Counted from the first letter of the stretch, positions 1 through 6,406 are shown. The stretch is 7,980 nucleotides of DNA from Acidimicrobiia bacterium (GCA_030623125.1 JAUXMQ010000038.1:1-7980); one strand, 5' to 3'. Numbers and translations are program-made. The notes: generated from the letters alone by a model not told the origin.

Positions 1-99
1 GAAGAGTCTGCCCAGCACGGAGGCCACGAAAAGATGCCTCGCCTCGTTCCGTACCCCATCGTTGTAGTACAAAGCAAGAACGATGACGACGAGCCCCAA
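1..99 (-). CDS. Partial membrane-protein fragment running off the left edge
   Basis: Read on the minus strand, this stretch encodes a protein-like sequence: a hydrophobic segment (LLGLVVIVLALYY) followed by a polar turn (NDGVRNEARH) and then LFVASVLGRLF before the window ends. That resembles the first one or two membrane helices of a small integral membrane protein. About three quarters of the codons end in G or C, as in the neighbouring genes. The frame is closed upstream by a TAA at 123-121, and the only usual start is a TTG at 99-97, with no convincing ribosome binding site. Residues upstream of that TTG (WIR) also look coding, so the 5' end may have been lost where the hydrolase fragment now begins. 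I do not recognise the family and infer no function. It could still be chance antisense sequence. Confidence 0.4.
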   Translation of the reverse strand, partial: MGLVVIVLALYYNDGVRNEARHLFVASVLGRLF

Positions 100-331
100 C
101 AGTCTGATCCAGGGCGTGGATTACGCGAAAGCGATGGCGGACTTCAGCGGCCCCATCGTCATCGCCAACGGTGAAAGGGACACGCCCAACCGCGAAGGTG
201 AGTCACGCTTTCTGGAGCAGTTCCCAAACGCAGATAGCGTCGTCATAACCGACGCGGGTCACGCCTGCGCCCTTCAGCAGCCAGAGCGATTCGCCCATGT
301 CGTGGAACGTCTCATGGCGGTGACCACCTAG
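83..331 (+). CDS. C-terminal fragment of an alpha/beta-hydrolase, probably a gene remnant
   Basis: The 82 residues match the last third of an alpha/beta-hydrolase fold. A late beta strand (GPIVIANGERD, about 23-33) carries the likely acid residue Asp33. A second strand (SVVITDAGHACALQQPERF, about 52-70) carries the likely catalytic His60, followed by the usual C-terminal helix. Family members are normally about 250-300 residues long and carry a nucleophile in a GxSxG elbow; nothing of that half is present. In this frame a TAG at 65-67 closes the sequence upstream, and no ribosome binding site precedes the ATG at 83. The fragment therefore cannot be a working hydrolase and is best read as the 3' remnant of a longer gene, joined to unrelated sequence near 83-123. 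An isolated frameshift or an assembly join would look the same. The stop lies 9 bases before mobA. Confidence 0.6.
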   Translation: MTTSPNSLIQGVDYAKAMADFSGPIVIANGERDTPNREGESRFLEQFPNADSVVITDAGHACALQQPERFAHVVERLMAVTT

Positions 332-334
332 CCT
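329..334 (+). promoter_or_regulatory. Candidate -10 element (TAGCCT) for leaderless mobA
   Basis: TAGCCT fits the actinobacterial -10 pattern TANNNT and ends exactly six bases before the GTG start of mobA, which would put the first transcribed base at the start codon. The same geometry recurs before purF and the aminotransferase. No convincing -35 hexamer is visible, and the element overlaps the hydrolase stop codon. Confidence 0.4.
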
Positions 335-340
335 GGGCCT

Positions 341-913
341 GTGACAGCACTCGCGGCCGTTCTATCTGGTGGCTTGAGCACTCGCATGGGCCAGAACAAG
401 GCAGACGTTCTCGTTCGCGACCGGACGATGCTCGAGATGGTTGAAGCAGTATTGAGGCTTGTTGCCGACCGAATCGTTCTTCTTGGACCTGATCGAGAGG
501 GGTGGGAGTCCTGGCCGGACTCCATTCATGCTCACGGGCCACTTGCCGGTATCGCAACGGCTCTCAACCGAACCGACACCGACCATGTGCTGGTCGTCGC
601 CGTCGACCACCCGTTCGTCAGACATGAGACCCTCCGCAAGATGCTCGACCGGGCGGGCGATATTCCGGTCGTACCGGTGGATGACCACGGAAACCGCCAG
701 GTCACCTGTGCGGTGTATCCCAAGACCATCGCACTCCTCGCTGCCGAAGAGGCTGCGTTGGGTGGTTCGATCCAGAGTCTTCTCGATCGGGTGTCATTCG
801 ATGCCGTTCCACCCGATGTGTGGGGCTCATGGGGTGACGATGGTCGGAGTTGGTTTTCGGTTGACAGCCAGGACGCGCTTGGGGAAGCACTGGGGAGATA
901 TCAGGAGCAGTAG
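341..913 (+). CDS. mobA: Molybdenum cofactor guanylyltransferase (MobA-like NTP transferase)
   Basis: MobA transfers GMP from GTP onto molybdopterin-bound molybdenum to make the guanine dinucleotide cofactor of DMSO-reductase-type enzymes; it acts in the cytoplasm. The 190-residue length fits the family. The N-terminus carries the nucleotidyltransferase signature LSGGLSTRMGQNKA (8-21), with Arg15 and Lys20 in the expected places. HGPLAGI (65-71) is the nucleotide-binding loop, and Asp89 in AVDHPF is the expected metal-binding acidic residue. FSVDSQDAL (172-180) replaces the usual C-terminal NxNTPxDL. The GTG at 341 places the signature at the usual distance from the start. No Shine-Dalgarno precedes it, but TAGCCT lies six bases upstream. 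No other molybdopterin genes lie nearby, so a MocA-like cytidylyltransferase or a related sugar or polyol-phosphate NTP transferase cannot be fully excluded. Confidence 0.85.
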   Translation: MTALAAVLSGGLSTRMGQNKADVLVRDRTMLEMVEAVLRLVADRIVLLGPDREGWESWPDSIHAHGPLAGIATALNRTDTDHVLVVAVDHPFVRHETLRKMLDRAGDIPVVPVDDHGNRQVTCAVYPKTIALLAAEEAALGGSIQSLLDRVSFDAVPPDVWGSWGDDGRSWFSVDSQDALGEALGRYQEQ

Positions 914-979
914 GGCCCAGCTTTCATTTCACCCCTACGATCTAGCCGGCAATGTCGCGCGGGGATAAGGTTGATAGAG

Positions 980-1615
980 ATGAACACCCAGGTCGACAAG
1001 CTCATCTACGTCGGTGACCCCATGTGCTCGTGGTGCTGGGGGTTCGCCCCCGAGATCGAGAGCCTTGCCGATGACTACCCGGTCGAGGTAGTCGTTGGCG
1101 GTCTTCGCCCCGGACCTTCGGCTCAGCCTCTGGACGACCGCATGGCCGTGTTCCTGTCAGATCACTGGGTGGAGATCAAAGAGCGAACCGGCCAACCCTT
1201 CGACACGGCGTTCCTGGATCGCCGCGACGGCTGGATGTATGACACGGAACCGGCGGCGATAGCCGTCACCCTGGTTCGTGAAATCGATGAGCCAAGCACC
1301 CTCGACTATTTCACCACTGTCCAGCATGCCTTCTACGCGGATGGTCGTGATATCACCGACTTCGACGTCCTCGCTGATCTCACCGGCGATCTGGACATCG
1401 ACCAGCATTCATTCAGAGAGCAACTCGAATCTGATAGGGCGAAGAAGATGGCGTGGGCGGATTTCTCCAGGTCTCGCAACTGGGGTATCGGGGGTTTTCC
1501 GGCACTGATTGGAGGCCTCTCAGATGGCCAACTCGCCCTGCTCGCCCGGGGATGGACCGAAGCCGATCTCATCCGAACCAGCATCAACTCCGTAGAAGAG
1601 GCAGCGGTCGGTTGA
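980..1615 (+). CDS. DsbA-family thiol-disulfide oxidoreductase with CSWC active site
   Basis: This 211-residue protein has a thioredoxin-fold active site near its N-terminus, DPMCSWCWGF, with Cys16 and Cys19 as the redox pair. A helical insertion follows, typical of DsbA, and the loop with the probable cis-proline is GGFPALIGG (Pro174). The CSWCWG form is typical of the cytoplasmic branch of the DsbA superfamily often labelled predicted protein-disulfide isomerase (COG3531-like) and related to FrnE. There is no signal peptide or membrane segment, so it should act in the cytosol, perhaps as a thiol reductase or isomerase; its partner is unknown. An in-frame TTG at 971 would add three residues, but the ATG at 980 is better placed behind AAGG (967-970). 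A TACGAT at 936-941 or TAAGGT at 966-971 could be the -10 element. Its stop overlaps the start of the next gene, which suggests co-translation. Confidence 0.88.
   Translation: MNTQVDKLIYVGDPMCSWCWGFAPEIESLADDYPVEVVVGGLRPGPSAQPLDDRMAVFLSDHWVEIKERTGQPFDTAFLDRRDGWMYDTEPAAIAVTLVREIDEPSTLDYFTTVQHAFYADGRDITDFDVLADLTGDLDIDQHSFREQLESDRAKKMAWADFSRSRNWGIGGFPALIGGLSDGQLALLARGWTEADLIRTSINSVEEAAVG
1595..1601 (+). promoter_or_regulatory. Ribosome binding site supporting the TTG start at 1612
   Basis: GAAGAGG lies inside the end of the DsbA-like gene, ten bases before the TTG at 1612. It supports that TTG as the start of the carbonic anhydrase and argues against longer N-terminal extensions, which would only read the DsbA gene in the wrong frame. 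Confidence 0.5.
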
Positions 1616-2130
1616 GAGACCCCTTCGTTCCTCGACCAGAGATCCACCCCAACGCCATCATCTCACCGGGCAGCCACATCTACGGCCATGTCGAGATCGG
1701 AGCACACACTTTTGTCTTGTTTGGCGCCGTCATTCGTGCCGAACTCGACCGGATCACGATTGGGAATGAGACAAACATCCAGGACAATGCCGTCCTCCAC
1801 TGTGATGAAGATGTGCCCTGTCTCGTGGGAGACAGGGTGACCATTGGGCACTCGGCTGTCGTGCACGGGGCTGTTGTCGAAAACGGAGTATTGATCGGAA
1901 TCGGAGCCAAGGCCCTCAACCGATCCAGGATCGGGGAGGGAGCATGGCTTGCCGCGGGATCTGTCCTGGCAGAAGGCAAGAAGATTCCGCCGTGGACCCT
2001 GGCGATGGGAGCCCCTGCCAGGCCGATTCGTGATCTGACGGAGGATGAGATCAGGCGAGCCGACGAAGGAGTGGACCACTACCTCCAGCTTGCCGAGGTG
2101 TATCGCGAATTATTCTCCAAACTTCCCTAA
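1612..2130 (+). CDS. Gamma-class carbonic anhydrase family protein (left-handed beta-helix)
   Basis: The 172-residue protein is built of hexapeptide repeats of the left-handed beta-helix type (for example ISPGSH, VEIGAH, ITIGNE, VTIGHS, SRIGEG). The three zinc- or iron-binding histidines of gamma carbonic anhydrases are present: His63 in AVLHCD, and His80 and His85 in IGHSAVVHG. Arg42, Gln57 and Asp58 also match conserved active-site positions. Glu44 stands where the archaeal prototype Cam has Asp. The C-terminus (LTEDEIRRADEGVDHYLQLA) is the usual trimer-packing helix. Members either hydrate CO2 or are carbonic-anhydrase-like without strong activity (the YrdA/PaaY/CaiE type), and the sequence does not decide which. 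The TTG start overlaps the preceding stop as TTGA, behind GAAGAGG, so translation is probably coupled to the DsbA-like gene. The enzyme should be a cytoplasmic trimer. Confidence 0.9.
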   Translation: MRDPFVPRPEIHPNAIISPGSHIYGHVEIGAHTFVLFGAVIRAELDRITIGNETNIQDNAVLHCDEDVPCLVGDRVTIGHSAVVHGAVVENGVLIGIGAKALNRSRIGEGAWLAAGSVLAEGKKIPPWTLAMGAPARPIRDLTEDEIRRADEGVDHYLQLAEVYRELFSKLP

Positions 2131-2160
2131 CCAGAACTGTGTGCGGGGTCAGGAGCGACC

Positions 2161-2166
2161 TACGAT
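2161..2166 (+). promoter_or_regulatory. Candidate -10 element (TACGAT) for leaderless purF
   Basis: TACGAT fits TANNNT and ends exactly six bases before the GTG of purF, which has no properly spaced Shine-Dalgarno: AGGAG at 2151-2155 is 17 bases away and GGAG at 2167-2170 is too close. This placement predicts a transcript that starts at the GTG. A -35 match is poor. Confidence 0.45.
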
Positions 2167-2172
2167 GGAGAC

Positions 2173-3603
2173 GTGCCCGAGGAGGCCCAGATATCTGTTG
2201 TCGATGGCCCCCGTGAGGCTTGCGGGGTCATTGCCGCCTACTCGACCATGGAGCCAATCTCCCACCTGATCTACTTCGGTCTCTTTGCCCTGCAACACAG
2301 GGGGCAGGAGTCGGCGGGAATCGCCACATCAGACGGTGAGACCATGACGGTGTTCAAGGACATGGGACTCGTCGCCCAGGTTTTCGATGAGCCGGCGTTG
2401 GCCGGTCTGGAAGGCCACATCGGCATCGGTCACACCCGCTACTCCACCACCGGATCGAACAACTGGGCCAACGCTCAGCCCGCCCATCGTCAGGTGGGAA
2501 GCACCAGCCTTGCGCTCGGCCACAACGGAAATCTGACAAACACCGCGGAGCTGGCCGCTTCTCTCGGGATATCGGGAGCAACAACGGATTCCGATCTGAT
2601 AGCAGAAGGTATTGCCCGGGCCATCGACGACGAGCGATCCGACTCCCGCGGGCTGGAGGTTGCGCTGATGGAGGTGGCACCCACCTGGAAAGGAGCCTTC
2701 TCACTGGTGCTCATGGATCAGGGAAGGATCGTCGGGCTGCGAGACCCCCATGGGTTCAGACCCCTCTGCCTTGGCTCCCTCGGAGAAGGAGGTTGGGTTC
2801 TCGCATCCGAGACGGCTGCTCTCGATCTCGTCGGCGCCAAGTTCGTTCGCGAGGTCGCTGCCGGAGAGATGGTCGTGATCGACGCTAATGGAGTGAACAG
2901 CTACCACCCGTTCGGAGAGGTCAAACCCGGGCTCTGTCTGTTCGAGTTCGTCTACTTCGCCCGACCCGACAGTCAGATGTATGGCCGGACAATTCACACT
3001 GCCCGTTACGAGATGGGGCGCAGCCTGTCGGAAGAGCACCCCGTCGACGCCGATGTCATCGTGCCTGTACCGGAATCGGGCATCCCGGCCGCTCAGGGTT
3101 TCGCAGCGGCGAGCGGCATCCCCTACACCGATGGCCTGGTCAAGAATCGTTACATCGGCCGGACGTTCATCGAGCCCTCTCAGATGCTCCGCGACCAGGG
3201 AATCCGGCTCAAGCTGAACCCGATACCAGAGAACCTCGAGGGCAAGCGTGTAGCCCTCGTCGACGACTCGATTGTGCGGGGATCGACGACAAGGAAGCTG
3301 GTGGCCATGGTCCGCGAAGCAGGCGCTACCGAGGTTCACCTCCGGGTGTCATCTCCCCCCTATCGGTGGCCGTGCTTCTACGGAATGGACACGTCCGACC
3401 GATCCACCCTCATCGCTGCCCGTAAGGATGTCGATGAGATCAGGGAGCATTTGGGCGCCGACTCGCTCGGCTACCTCAGTCTCGATGGCCTGATGGGAGC
3501 CACCGGCGTGGCCGATGCCGGCTTCTGTACGGCGTGTCTATCGGGCGTATACCCCACCGCGATACCCAACACAACTGACAAATTCCATCTCGAGCGATCC
3601 TGA
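2173..3603 (+). CDS. purF: Amidophosphoribosyltransferase (glutamine PRPP amidotransferase)
   Basis: PurF makes 5-phosphoribosylamine from PRPP and glutamine, the first committed step of purine synthesis. After a 16-residue propeptide comes Cys17 (REACGV), which would be exposed by processing as the N-terminal nucleophile. The glutaminase domain follows, with LQHRGQESAGIA (42-53), GHTRYSTTG (about 89-97) and the GHNGNL loop. The phosphoribosyltransferase half contains the PRPP-binding motif VDDSIVRGST (363-372). Cysteines 255, 401, 452 and 455 sit where the [4Fe-4S] ligands of the Bacillus subtilis type lie, so this is the iron-sulfur form rather than the cluster-free E. coli form. The 476-residue length is normal. 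GTG at 2173 is the only usual start between the carbonic anhydrase stop and the nucleophile. purM follows one base after the stop. Activity is expected to be inhibited by purine nucleotides, as in the family. Confidence 0.97.
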   Translation: MPEEAQISVVDGPREACGVIAAYSTMEPISHLIYFGLFALQHRGQESAGIATSDGETMTVFKDMGLVAQVFDEPALAGLEGHIGIGHTRYSTTGSNNWANAQPAHRQVGSTSLALGHNGNLTNTAELAASLGISGATTDSDLIAEGIARAIDDERSDSRGLEVALMEVAPTWKGAFSLVLMDQGRIVGLRDPHGFRPLCLGSLGEGGWVLASETAALDLVGAKFVREVAAGEMVVIDANGVNSYHPFGEVKPGLCLFEFVYFARPDSQMYGRTIHTARYEMGRSLSEEHPVDADVIVPVPESGIPAAQGFAAASGIPYTDGLVKNRYIGRTFIEPSQMLRDQGIRLKLNPIPENLEGKRVALVDDSIVRGSTTRKLVAMVREAGATEVHLRVSSPPYRWPCFYGMDTSDRSTLIAARKDVDEIREHLGADSLGYLSLDGLMGATGVADAGFCTACLSGVYPTAIPNTTDKFHLERS

Positions 3604-3604
3604 C

Positions 3605-4579
3605 ATGACCTCCTATCGCGATACGGGCGTCGACCTGAACGGCGCATCCAAACATGTGGCCAGCATCTCCGAGGAGGTGCGATCGACATGGACCGAGAGT
3701 GTTGTAGGAGCGTTTGGGGGGTTTGCGGCGGGGGTCGAGATCCCACCCGGATACGACAACCCGGTCCTGATGATGTCCACCGACGGTGTGGGGACGAAGC
3801 TGGATCTGGCCCGGCGGGTGGACGCATGGGACGGAGTGGGAGCCGACCTCGTCGCCATGTGTGTCGATGACCTGGCCGCCGTCGGAGCCAAGCCCCTCGG
3901 ATTCGTCGATTACATGGCTGTGGGATCACTTCAGGCTGAGAGGGACACTGCGATCGTGAAATCGATTGCCCGCGCTTGTCGGGAAGCTGGATGTGCCCTT
4001 CTCGGAGGCGAAACTGCGGTGCATCCCGGCGTGATGGAACCCGATGCGGTCGACCTGGCCGGCGCTGTCATGGGCGTCGTCGAGAAAGGTGATGTGCTGG
4101 GCCCACATCTGGTCAGGGATGGTGACGTCATCGTGGGTCTTTTGTCCCCCAACCTTCGATCCAACGGATTCTCCCTGGTCAGGGTGGTCTTCGGAGATGA
4201 ACTCGATCAATATGCCGAGTCGCTCCTCGATCCGTCGGTCATCTACTCGCCTGCGGTGCTCCAGGCGGTGTCCACGGGGGGTGTCCACGCTGCTGCCCAC
4301 ATCACCGGTGGTGGAATCGCCGAGAACCTCGGGAGGGTCGTCCCGGAGAGTTTGGGTGCGATTATCGATACATCGGCCTGGCAGACTCCACCGGTTTTCG
4401 ATCTCGTGTCCGATCGAGGAGTTAGCCAGGACGAGATGTTCCGTACCTTCAACATGGGGGTCGGCTTCTGTCTCGTGATCGACTCGAACGCCCTCGACGA
4501 TGCCGCTACCGCAGTCGGTCAACACGACCCCACAGTTATCGGACGGATCACAACCCGCAATGGTGTGCACCTGTCCTGA
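3605..4579 (+). CDS. purM: Phosphoribosylformylglycinamidine cyclo-ligase (AIR synthetase)
   Basis: PurM closes the imidazole ring of FGAM with ATP to give aminoimidazole ribonucleotide, step five of de novo purine synthesis. The 324-residue protein is slightly shorter than the E. coli enzyme (345). It begins with the family's YRDTGVDLNGASKHV segment. The ATP-binding signature STDGVGTK is at 58-65, CVDDLAAVGAKPLGFVDY at about 86-103, and GGETA at 134-138. Further on come the LRSNGFSLVR segment (184-193), ITGGGIAENLGRV and the C-terminal FNMGVG. The ATG at 3605 begins one base after the purF stop with no strong ribosome binding site, which suggests translational coupling. Longer in-frame readings back to 3515 only traverse purF in the wrong frame. 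No purL, purQ or purS is in view, so the rest of the pathway must lie elsewhere. The gene ends 3 bases from the end of the converging deaminase. Confidence 0.96.
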   Translation: MTSYRDTGVDLNGASKHVASISEEVRSTWTESVVGAFGGFAAGVEIPPGYDNPVLMMSTDGVGTKLDLARRVDAWDGVGADLVAMCVDDLAAVGAKPLGFVDYMAVGSLQAERDTAIVKSIARACREAGCALLGGETAVHPGVMEPDAVDLAGAVMGVVEKGDVLGPHLVRDGDVIVGLLSPNLRSNGFSLVRVVFGDELDQYAESLLDPSVIYSPAVLQAVSTGGVHAAAHITGGGIAENLGRVVPESLGAIIDTSAWQTPPVFDLVSDRGVSQDEMFRTFNMGVGFCLVIDSNALDDAATAVGQHDPTVIGRITTRNGVHLS

Positions 4580-4591
4580 GGGTTAGCCCTC
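4578..4591. terminator. Possible short hairpin between converging purM and the deaminase
   Basis: GAGGG (4578-4582), a TTAG loop and CCCTC (4587-4591) can form a five-base-pair hairpin that spans both stop codons. There is no T-run on either side, so it would be a weak terminator at best and may be coincidental. Confidence 0.2.
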
Positions 4592-5602
4592 GTACCCCGA
4601 TAACACGGCGTCGACTTCAGCCGCTAGTTCCCTCTTCCGCTCAGCGTCGAGAAACGACGATGTGATCGAGTTTCGGGCAAGGTCGGCGAGGTTGACCGAA
4701 CTCAGCCCGAAAGCACTTGTGACTGCCGAGTAGTTGTCCAGGACGTATCCACCGAAATATGAAGGGTCGTCAGAGTTGACGCTCACCAACAGCCCCAAGT
4801 CCATCATTTCTTTGATCACGTGATCTTCGACTCTTTCGACGATCTTGAGAGCCAGGCTGGATAACGGACATAATGTGAGAGGGATCTGGTCGCGTCGAAG
4901 CCGTTCCACCAGTTGGGAATCCTCCAGGCTGCGGACGCCATGATCGATTCGCTCCACCCCAAGAGCATCGAGGGCGCCGACGACATATTCAGGCGGCCCC
5001 TCCTCGCCGGCATGTGCCACGGCCTTCAATCCAAGTTCCCTGGCCATCTGGAACGCCTCGGAGAACGGCTCCGGTGGGTTGCCCACCTCAGAGGAATCAA
5101 GACCAACAGCTATCACCCCGTCGAGATGAGGCTCGGCAGCGATCAGCGTGGCCACAGCATCCTCGCCACTGAGGTGTCGAAGAAAGCAAAGGATCAAATC
5201 GGCCGTAACGCCAGACCTAGAGCGGGCGTCAGCGATGGCCTCACGAAAGCCCTGCATAAAGACTTCAAACGGAATTCCTCTGGCCGTGTGGGTCTGAGGA
5301 TCAAAGAAGATCTCGGCGTGACGCACGCCATCGGCATCCGCCCGCTCGAGATAGGCAGCCATCAATTCGTAGAAGTCACCCGGTGTCTGTAGGACAGCCG
5401 CGCCCTGGTAGTAGATGTCGAGAAACGACTGAAGGTTGGTGAAGTCGTACGCCTCCGCCACACCGTCGACACTCTCAAATGGCAGATCAAAGCCATTGCG
5501 CTCTCCCAGCCCAAACATCATCCCCGGTTCGAGCGTGCCCTCGATGTGAACGTGGAGCTCGGTCTTTGGCAAGTCACGGACGAATTCGTCCATGCCGCTC
5601 AT
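4583..5602 (-). CDS. add: Adenosine deaminase family protein, probably adenine deaminase (Aah1 type)
   Basis: This 339-residue metal-dependent hydrolase replaces an amino group on a purine with a carbonyl. Zinc ligands of the TIM-barrel fold are visible: His17 and His19 in TELHVHIEGTL, His197 in AHAGEEGP, and Asp278 in SVNSDDP. Glu200 is the catalytic acid and His221 lies in RIDHGV. The sub-motifs FFDPQTHT (99-106), GLDSSEVGNPP (167-177) and NSDDPSYFGGY (276-286) match yeast Aah1 and bacterial adenine aminohydrolases rather than classical adenosine deaminases, which usually have TDDP followed by xxFGT. Adenine to hypoxanthine is therefore the likelier reaction; general annotation pipelines may still call it adenosine deaminase. 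The ATG at 5602 is preferred over the ATG at 5593 because a weak GGGA lies upstream. It converges on purM and diverges from the DUF308 gene. The protein should be cytoplasmic. Confidence 0.92.
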   Translation of the reverse strand: MSGMDEFVRDLPKTELHVHIEGTLEPGMMFGLGERNGFDLPFESVDGVAEAYDFTNLQSFLDIYYQGAAVLQTPGDFYELMAAYLERADADGVRHAEIFFDPQTHTARGIPFEVFMQGFREAIADARSRSGVTADLILCFLRHLSGEDAVATLIAAEPHLDGVIAVGLDSSEVGNPPEPFSEAFQMARELGLKAVAHAGEEGPPEYVVGALDALGVERIDHGVRSLEDSQLVERLRRDQIPLTLCPLSSLALKIVERVEDHVIKEMMDLGLLVSVNSDDPSYFGGYVLDNYSAVTSAFGLSSVNLADLARNSITSSFLDAERKRELAAEVDAVLSGYEG

Positions 5603-5617
5603 AGGGCACTGTCCCAG

Positions 5618-5670
5618 GGTCTCACCGAGACTTCGCTGAGATTGGCGGTGGCAGGAGAGGTCTCACCGCC
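5618..5670. promoter_or_regulatory. Repeat cluster resembling an operator between divergent genes
   Basis: The decamer GGTCTCACCG occurs twice in the same orientation, at 5618-5627 and 5659-5668, 41 bases apart (about four helical turns). The first copy sits in a perfect inverted repeat, GTCTC-ACC-GAGAC (5619-5631). The second is the right part of another inverted repeat, GGCGGTG (5644-5650) and CACCGCC (5664-5670), with a 13-base spacer. The cluster lies 16 bases upstream of the deaminase start on the minus strand. A regulator binding site is an inference; no known operator is recognised. Confidence 0.35.
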
Positions 5671-5696
5671 CAGCATGACACGTGACGATTTGATGG

Positions 5697-5755
5697 TTGA
5701 CATCTCGCAACGGTAACGATCGATTCGAAGAACGGGTCCAACTCGTGATTAGCTT
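5697..5755 (+). promoter_or_regulatory. Candidate promoter region for the DUF308 gene
   Basis: A perfect TTGACA lies at 5697-5702, but the hexamer 17 bases downstream (TCGATT, 5720-5725) is a poor -10. A separate TAGCTT at 5750-5755 fits TANNNT and would give a leader of about 24 bases carrying the AAGGAG site. The two elements are too far apart to act as one promoter, so only one, or neither, may be real. Together with the repeat cluster, this accounts for what I can see in the 183-base gap from 5603 to 5785. Confidence 0.25.
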
Positions 5756-5774
5756 GACCTTGATCGAGAACCTC

Positions 5775-5780
5775 AAGGAG
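5775..5780 (+). promoter_or_regulatory. Shine-Dalgarno AAGGAG deciding the DUF308 start
   Basis: AAGGAG ends five bases before the ATG at 5786 and overlaps the alternative GTG at 5780. It therefore selects the ATG and rules out the GTG that would add two residues. Confidence 0.75.
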
Positions 5781-5785
5781 TGGAA

Positions 5786-6307
5786 ATGACGATCGAAACG
5801 GCGCCTGAGCGCACCATCAACTATGCCTTCCTTCTCGGAGGCCTGACCGCACTCATCTTCGGCATCATCTTGTTGATCCGACGCGAGGAGGCCATCGAGC
5901 TGTTGGTCATCCTCCTCGGCCTGTGGTGGCTCATCCAGGGGGCTTTCATGCTCTTCTCGGTGTTCATCGACCGCGAGGATTGGGGTTGGAAGATTCTCCT
6001 GGGCCTACTTGGACTCACCGCAGGTGTCGTCGTGCTGGCGAACCCGATCGACAGTGCCACCTTCCTCGGCTCGACGCTGGCGATCATCCTGGGTGTCATC
6101 GGTGTGATCATCGGAGTGTCGTCCATATTCGGCTCATTCCGTGGCGGTGGTTTCGGCGCACTCATCTTCGGTGTCACCAGCGGTCTCATCGGACTGCTGT
6201 TCATCTTCAACCCATCCAGCTCGGCCTCCCTCATGGTGACGCTGTTTGCCGTTCTTCTGCTCATCGATGGCATCGCCGGCGTCTTTCTTGCGATCAAGTA
6301 CAAGTAG
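5786..6307 (+). CDS. HdeD/DUF308 family six-helix membrane protein
   Basis: The 173-residue protein is almost wholly hydrophobic, with six predicted membrane helices at about 12-31, 36-60, 68-86, 91-117, 123-141 and 148-170. Short polar links separate them: RREE at 32-35, DREDWGWK at 62-69 and SFRGGG at 117-122. It reads as three repeats of a two-helix unit; the links ANPIDS (85-90) and FNPSSS (141-146) sit at equivalent points of the second and third repeats. This pattern and length fit the HdeD/DUF308 family. E. coli HdeD helps cells survive acid at high density, but the biochemical role of family members is unknown. There is no signal peptide; the first helix would serve as anchor. It is probably transcribed alone: it diverges from the deaminase gene and is followed by a strong terminator. 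Confidence 0.85.
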   Translation: MTIETAPERTINYAFLLGGLTALIFGIILLIRREEAIELLVILLGLWWLIQGAFMLFSVFIDREDWGWKILLGLLGLTAGVVVLANPIDSATFLGSTLAIILGVIGVIIGVSSIFGSFRGGGFGALIFGVTSGLIGLLFIFNPSSSASLMVTLFAVLLLIDGIAGVFLAIKYK

Positions 6308-6323
6308 CCAATCCGCTTCTTTG

Positions 6324-6356
6324 GAGAAGGAGGCGCCCTTCCGGCGCCTCTTTCTC
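6324..6356 (+). terminator. Rho-independent terminator after the DUF308 gene
   Basis: A GC-rich stem, GAGGCGCC (6330-6337) with GGCGCCTC (6343-6350) and a CTTCC loop, forms eight perfect pairs. The stem continues outward through one G-T wobble and then GAGAA (6324-6328) with TTCTC (6352-6356), giving about 14 pairs. A short T-rich stretch is partly inside the stem. It begins 16 bases after the DUF308 stop and separates that gene from the aminotransferase. Confidence 0.75.
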
Positions 6357-6406
6357 GTCTGGTGCCCTGGCACTTTTGCTGTGGTCGGGGCCTTCCAGAG
6401 GTCAGT

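Noticed and set aside
459..968. 169-residue plus-strand frame overlapping mobA
   Set aside because: It is a shadow of mobA in a second frame, rich in Arg, Ser and Pro and without motifs.
1453..1611. N-terminal extension of the carbonic anhydrase
   Set aside because: These residues are the DsbA-like gene read in another frame; family length, the ribosome binding site and the beta-helix onset all fit the TTG at 1612.
2045..2269. Plus-strand frame containing the ATG at 2165
   Set aside because: It overlaps the carbonic anhydrase and purF out of frame and has no protein-like pattern.
2701..3339. 212-residue minus-strand open frame opposite purF
   Set aside because: purF motifs cover the whole region on the plus strand; the antisense frame has no family features.
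3515..3604. N-terminal extension of purM
   Set aside because: It reads the end of purF out of frame; the family N-terminus begins at the ATG at 3605.
3926..4570. 214-residue minus-strand open frame opposite purM
   Set aside because: It is an antisense shadow of well-supported purM, rich in His, Asp and Gly with no domain pattern.
5679..5684. CACGTG palindrome in the divergent region
   Set aside because: A single six-base palindrome with no extended symmetry or second copy is expected by chance.
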